Shown here piece by piece: positions 59,510 to 64,000 of a DNA stretch of 64,000 bases. How positions within the stretch are numbered: position 1 is the first letter of the stretch; the number at the start of each line of letters is the position of its first letter. The position numbers and the translations under genes are program-made. Under the pieces are notes generated by a model. The model saw only the letters and a list, made by a program, of their open reading frames with translations, searched no databases and was not told the DNA's origin. The DNA is from Hymenopus coronatus (taxonomy: Eukaryota > Arthropoda > Insecta > Mantodea > Hymenopodidae), in assembly GCA_030762935.1 (NCBI GenBank), contig CM060900.1:440255759-440319758 (forward strand), written 5' to 3'.

Positions 59510-60700
59510 ACCACATTCATCTGAATACAAGATGACCTCAAATGCAAGGCACCCCATTTTTAGAATACAATTTTGGAAATTAGCATATCATCTACATTAG
59601 ACATTTTTAAAAGACATAGGTATATAAAAATAGGAATTTTTCAATGAAATTTAAAGGTTTTCCATATATTTTGAACAACAAAAGGACACTTAAGCTGATA
59701 AACTCCATTATTTATTTTACTTAGTTTTGAATTTGCACAGAAATTTGCCAGAGAGGGGAGTATGGAAATGTATGGTATGGGCATGATGGTACAACATGGC
59801 AGTAGCAGTAGTGGAAATATAACGACGGTGATGGATGTGATTTTGTATTAGGCAACATACTTAATATAACACATCATAAATGATTTTACCTAATTTGAAT
59901 TTGCGCAGAAATTCACATTGCGAATAGAAGAGACTGAGAAGGGAGAGTGAAATGTACGGTGTATGCGATGATAGAACGTGACAGTGGTGATTGCATTAGT
60001 ATAACTGTAATGATGATGATGGATATGATTTTGCATTTAGACAACATGCTTAATATATCGTATCATAAATGTTTTTCCTTTGAATTTATGCAGAAATTCA
60101 CATTGGGAGCAGGAGAGACAGAGAAAGGAGAATGAACAGTATGGCATATGTGATGATAGAACTGGTGGTGGTAGCAGTAGCGTAGCTGTAACAATGATTA
60201 TTTATGGATGCTATTTTCTGCTAAGATAGCATACTTAATATAATATATCATCAAACACTTTACGTAGTTTGGAACTTGTGCATACATTCACATTGTGGTA
60301 TATGTGCAACCTGAGGAGGGGAAATGCACAGCTAACCTGTCCTCTCTCTTTCTGCTTAACTGTTGACTTCCAATACATTATTATGTGCAACCACCTATGT
60401 GAAAGGAAATCCTGTAACTTTGTTTTAGTCTAGGAGAGTAATCTTTTTTTCCAATGAGATTGCTCATAGGCTTCTACAGTTACATTTTAGCATGAAATGA
60501 GACGCTCAGAATGTGCTGCATATGTTGCGACCTTGGCAGAAATCTAAACTATTTTGCCACAGGCTTCGCCACTGCTGTACCTGCAAAGTTTGTAACTTAC
60601 TTTTTCCCTGTATGGTATTTGGAAAACATATATCACGAATGCAAAACAACCGCCAGTTCTTAACATTAATATTTTGGAAACAAACATTGTCTTGTTTTTT
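59510..60700 (+). repeat. Dispersed repeat R2, long copy with ~185-bp tandem units
   Basis: Same ends as 1936-2510. The interior has four diverged units starting near 59717, 59883, 60073 and 60258. Each contains a TTTGAATTT.TGCAGAAATT-like phrase, a GA-rich patch, GATGATG and CAACATACTTAATATA. Copy number of the unit differs between the two R2 copies (two against four). Noncoding. Confidence 0.75.
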
Positions 60701-60769
60701 AATTAATACGGTAGTTCACAAAAAGTTTTATAGAACATGGTATTATATTAGAGCCTCAAAATAAATACA

Positions 60770-61310
60770 ATAAGAAATCTGTTAGGTTTATCTCCTGAAG
60801 ATAAAATATCAAAAAATAAAAAAATCTGGTACTTATCAATCAAAGTGTTGACATTGTGAACATGTTTATATTGGAAAATCCAAGCTTCATTTAAAAACCA
60901 GGGTCAAAGAGTACTTCAGACATTAAATATAAACAGAATGATAAGTCAGTAGTGCAGATTATTTTTGGTCTTTCAACCTAGAAATATATCTAGATGTTAA
61001 ATTATTAAAGCCAGTAAATGGACACATCCATTTAATGGTTTGGGAGAAAATATTTATCTTGAAGAGATATCATATCCTGAAAATTGATGTACTACCAATT
61101 GATTCCATCACCAAATTTGTCTTACCCCCAGTAGATGGTAATGCATGTGTGAGCAATCCATCATCTAGCATTAGTAATCATAACACTGGAATTTAAACAC
61201 CAGCTATGGGAAGCTGAAGATGCATCCAAAAAGGGATCCAAACATGCTCTTCATTTTTAAATAATTTTTAGAAGATAGTGAAATGTCACATTTTTGTTTA
61301 AGATAGTTAA
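60770..61310 (+). mobile_element. Penelope-like element, plus strand, 3' tail
   Basis: Reads HVYIGKSKLHLKTRVKEYF (GIY-YIG motif with Arg) after LTL.TC, then LEIYLDVKLLKPVNGH. The end 61040-61310 is the inverted repeat of 56400-56690, so the two PLE copies point away from each other with their 3' ends outermost. Confidence 0.75.
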
Positions 61311-61745
61311 ACTTTAAGGTATATTTCCATTTTTCTCATTTAGTTGTCAATCCTTGGTTTGGTTTGCAGTAATTCTGCCTTCCTTTTTAACTCTTCATGT
61401 GTTCTGCAGTTCATGTCTTAATTTGTTCCAAGTATCGTAGTCTTACTCTTCCTTTACTATTCCTGCCTACAACTGCACCTTCGATTGTAATTTACAAAAT
61501 ATTTTGGTATCTTAATAAATGTCCTATGAATTTTAGTCATTTTTATTTGGTTCCAAATTTTTCTTTTGTTTTGCTGTCTCATAAACTTCTCAAATAGGGA
61601 TTTAATAGGTCGAACTATTTTCAGAACTTTCCTATAGCACCATGTTTCAACTGTTTTTATTCTTCTGTTTTGATATTAGTGTTTACGAATTTCACATCCA
61701 TATAATATTATGCTGCATACATATGTTTATGTTGTAATTTGTTTG
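61311..61745 (-). mobile_element. LINE C-terminal fragment
   Basis: Minus strand reads WCYRKVLKIVRPIKSLFEKF then MRQQNKRKIWNQIKMTKIHR, comparable with the W.YR..LKI.W......E.LRR block of LINE C-termini and the following R+-rich block. Degenerate with shifts. It lies directly next to the acceptor of the interlobe exon. Confidence 0.55.
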
Positions 61746-61753
61746 TGTTTCAG

Positions 61754-62043
61754 TGTGCAATAATTCCGGATGAGCCTGACGGTAGCCGTCCTAAACGTAA
61801 GTGTTCTCTCACACCCAAGTCATATGAAGAAAGTGATTATGAAAGTGATGAACATAGTGATTTAAATAACACAGCTGACAGCCGTCCTAAACGTAGGTGT
61901 TCTCACACACCAAAGCCATATGAAGAAAGTGGTTTAAATGACAGAGATGACGGTAGCCGTCCTAAACGCAGGTGTACTCTCACACCAAAGGGATATGAAC
62001 ATAGTGCTCTAAATGATACAGTTGAAAGCATTTCAGAGAAAAG
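61754..62043 (+). CDS. HELLS: HELLS-like exon (interlobe insert with triplicated SRPKR motif)
   Basis: Exon of 96 codons plus two bases, acceptor TTTGTGTTTCAG, donor GTAAGT. After CAIIPDEPDG it holds three imperfect copies of a 17-residue unit starting SRPKR(K/R)C(S/T), with TPK and (Y)E further on, at 61784-61834, 61880-61930 and 61955-62005. They are separated by acidic, Asp/Ser/Asn-rich linkers. Vertebrate HELLS has one related motif (GRPKRRTRKSINY) at the same place, just after the FLLRR exon. The DNA of the units is also very similar (AGCCGTCCTAAACG in all three), so the expansion looks fairly recent. Basic units with Ser/Thr-Pro could be phosphorylated or bind DNA; that is inference. 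Confidence 0.85.
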
Positions 62044-62159
62044 GTAAGTTCACAAATATTCACTATAGTTGCTACTAATATTTTTAGCTTCTCGTAAAAG
62101 TCTTTTCCCTTTGGACTTAACCATTTGTAGACAAGTTATTTCAGTACATCTGAAAATTA

Positions 62160-62875
62160 TATACTAAGATTTCACTGATAACACATGTTTTGAGGCCCAT
62201 GGATAGAAAAAAATAAATAAAAAGTATTTTTAGGGAAAGGTCTATGTGAGTCAGTGGGTGTTAAATCAATTCAATACCAAACTTGGTATTTAAGTCTATA
62301 ATCATCCAAGGATGCAACATGATGTTCAAGAAAATCCTCCTATGCTAACCTTCATGGATCAAAATGTTTATTTCCACAAAAATGGTTCTTAAAGTTTTGA
62401 TTCAAATGCCATTTGTACAAGATATTCCCATGATAAATAAAATATCAGAATTTATTGGGAATAGATTCTGAAGTCCTCTTTATTCTGGATGACTTTTGCA
62501 TAATTGAAAAACTGTAAGAGAATCTCTCACAATTTATGTCAAATACATTTTTGTGAAGTTAACCATTTCCAAGATATTCCTTGTTATTAGTTTAAAGTTT
62601 CCAATACTTTTCTCAAATAGAAAGTAGTTATTCACTTTTTGATTCTGTCATGCAAGGCGACTGGAATTTCAATATCATCACATAGCAATCAGCTCTTAAA
62701 AGATGTGATTGTTGCTGTATCAGATATATTCCCCCTTATACCAACAGAAAAATATTAAATAAACCCATTGATGTTTGATGTTGATTTGCATGAAGTAGAT
62801 AGAAGAATAAGCTTTTGTAAGACTAATTTGTTGCACAGTATGCAGAGAAAGCCATGTGAATGTAACATGTCAATT
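62160..62875 (+). repeat. Repeat R1, copy 10
   Basis: Long copy with ACCAAACTTGGTATTTAAGT, TCCAAGGATGCAACATGATG, CTGAAGTCCTCTTTATTCTG then GATGACTTTTGCATAA, GTTAACCATTTCCAAGATAT and AGTAGATAGAAGAATAAGC. Followed by a PLE. Confidence 0.8.
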
Positions 62876-62929
62876 TTTTCTTTTGCTTTTCTCTTGGTCA
62901 TGCAGACAACGGGTTTTCAAAACCACCAT

Positions 62930-63560
62930 GTTACGACTAGCTCTGAAAAGTTTTCATTTGCTTTTTGGAATGTACAGATTGGTGTACATTCCCCTTACTG
63001 AGAAGGAATACAACCTAGAATACCATGAAATCTTAAAAACGACGGCAATAAATGGTAACAAAAAAAAAATAGTAGATAGGATAAACAGAAAATTCAAGCA
63101 ACAAAAAATGATACAAGAAAATACAGCTCTCAAACCACTAAAACAAAATATCACATGCCATCCACAAGTACATAAAAAATTTCAGATTTTCAAAGACAGC
63201 AACATAGCACTCATCTCCGAAAATAAATTCAATATAAAATTCCTCATAAACGCGAACCAAAAAAGAAAAAAATGCCAGCTCATATAAAATCCAGGATTTA
63301 TCGAATAGTTTGAAAAGAATGTGATCAAATCTATATTGACCATACTAAGCAAAATATAGAAATGAGGCTTAAGGAACACGTTAAAACATCATATCCTAGA
63401 AAGAAGAAAGATTAGTGGCTGCAGCACATTTTTGGATACAAGGACATAAAATTGTTAACACAGCATCACTTGTTAGGCAGGCACAAAAACCCATCCATTC
63501 AGTTATTTGCGAGAAAATATTTCTTTGGAAATTTCATCCAATGGAAAAACATCTGATCAC
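62930..63560 (+). mobile_element. Penelope-like element, thumb plus endonuclease
   Basis: Frame 62856-63287 has LVYIPLTEKEYNLEYHEILK then TTAINGNKKKIVDRI (thumb), CHPQVHKKFQIFKDSNIALI, then after a shift CDQIYIDHTKQNIEMRLKEH, the GIY-YIG second half with Arg in place and Gly lost. Close in sequence to the elements at 12490 and 52221. Confidence 0.8.
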
Positions 63561-63565
63561 TAAGT

Positions 63566-63640
63566 ACATAAAATAAAAAGAAGTGTTTTAGACAGTGGAG
63601 CACCATAATTTAAATGAATTGAGTCACCTTTTATTATTCT
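63566..63640 (-). repeat. PLE pseudo-LTR fragment
   Basis: AAAAAGAAGTGTTTTAGACA then GTGGAGCACCATAATTTAAA and GAGTCACCTTTTA match the outer 70 bp of 51639-51900 and 54269-54530. Its orientation is that of a minus-strand PLE, opposite to the adjacent PLE tail. Confidence 0.75.
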
Positions 63641-63749
63641 CTGAAAACAGTTCTGGGAACAAAATTGTAATGTAAGATCTTTGAGCCCTCAAAAGTGCTC
63701 CTACCCTTAATCTAAAATTCAAGCAAATATATTTGTGTACAAAGCAAAG

Positions 63750-63841
63750 CAATTAAGAGTAAAAACATAGTTTACACTCAAACTTCACTCTTGAAATAAA
63801 GTAACTTGTTTGAGTGTAATCTATGTTTTTACTCGTAATTG
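63750..63841. repeat. Hairpin repeat (34-bp arms)
   Basis: Arms 63750-63783 and 63808-63841 (CAATTA.GAGTAAAAACATAG.TTACACTCAAAC) match at 32 of 34 positions around a 24-bp loop. Probably a small foldback element. Confidence 0.85.
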
Positions 63842-64000
63842 ATTAGTTACTTCTCTGTGCATTTCCATTAATGTTTTAATTGAAAGCAAATGAACATAAC
63901 ATTAATCACTATTTTAACTTGAAATTCTTAACTTTTTTTTTTGATAGTGTTTAACGCCCGCTTTAACTACTTATGGCACTGCAGGCGGTGACACTGATGA
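63842..64000. other. Window end, intron sequence
   Basis: No exon identified after 62043; the next helicase exon should lie beyond the window. Confidence 0.4.

Larger units (their letters stand above)
59..62043 (+). other. HELLS: HELLS/LSH-like gene, partial (7 exons seen)
   Basis: Span of a split SNF2-family gene. Seven exons of 168-290 bp are separated by introns of about 6.3, 4.8, 15.3, 14.5, 14.2 and 5.4 kb. All introns begin GT and end AG, and exon phases join without a shift (0, 0, 0, 2, 0, 0 at the six junctions). The joined frame gives 492 codons matching vertebrate HELLS in order, from the basic N-terminal region to just after the FLLRR segment. The family remodels nucleosomes in the nucleus with ATP and, in vertebrates, supports DNA methylation and heterochromatin. 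The start codon and the C-terminal helicase lobe are outside the window. Assignment to HELLS rather than another SNF2 protein rests on the DEGH box, the [15 protein letters not shown] segment and the interlobe SRPKR motif, compared from memory, not by a search. Confidence 0.9.

Overview
The window is animal nuclear DNA, most likely from an arthropod. It is AT-rich, with very long introns full of Penelope-like elements (PLE), mariner/Tc1, hAT, pogo and piggyBac relics, LINE fragments and tRNA-derived SINEs. There are no prokaryotic features such as operons or ribosome binding sites. The species cannot be fixed from the sequence alone.

One host gene is clearly supported. It is a + strand SNF2-family chromatin remodeler whose exons align best, from memory, with HELLS/LSH (lymphoid-specific helicase, SMARCA6). 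Seven exons are seen: 59-260, 6606-6791, 11639-11821, 27080-27297, 41762-41990, 56156-56323 and 61754-62043. All have AG/GT borders and compatible phases, and none has a stop or frameshift. They encode the basic N-terminal region, the whole N-terminal ATPase lobe (Walker A, DEGH box, TGTP motif, FLLRR segment) and the start of the interlobe insert. The true N-terminus and the C-terminal helicase lobe lie outside the window. Exonic sequence is 1,476 bp of about 62 kb. The last exon is unusual: a short basic SRPKR motif, present once in the vertebrate protein, is repeated three times.

Layout. 0.3-6.6 kb: intron with a dispersed repeat (R2), a copy of a high-copy unknown repeat (R1) and a Tc1/mariner relic with terminal inverted repeats (TIRs). 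6.8-11.6 kb: a PLE endonuclease fragment and a TIR element. 11.8-27.1 kb: R1 copies, a PLE, a Harbinger-like TIR element, a LINE, a hAT relic split by a pogo element, a mariner and another LINE fragment. 27.3-41.8 kb: a SINE, a perfect palindrome, then an 8-kb direct array of three PLE copies interrupted by a Tc1 element and a piggyBac-like element, followed by piggyBac, hAT and mariner relics. 42.0-56.2 kb: R1 copies, SINEs, a LINE split by a mariner, a pyrimidine minisatellite, a possible retrocopy, and the best-preserved PLE with two 262-bp direct repeats that carry a hammerhead-ribozyme-like motif. 56.3-61.8 kb: two PLE copies in inverted orientation, with R2 between the pieces of the second. 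62-64 kb: R1, a PLE tail and a hairpin repeat.

Every mobile-element gene checked is broken by stops, frameshifts or lost catalytic residues, so the intronic elements look like old fossils, while the helicase exons are under evident coding constraint. No new defence or metabolic system was found. The most interesting items are the triplicated motif in the helicase, the ribozyme-like motifs of the PLEs, and the unclassified high-copy R1 family.
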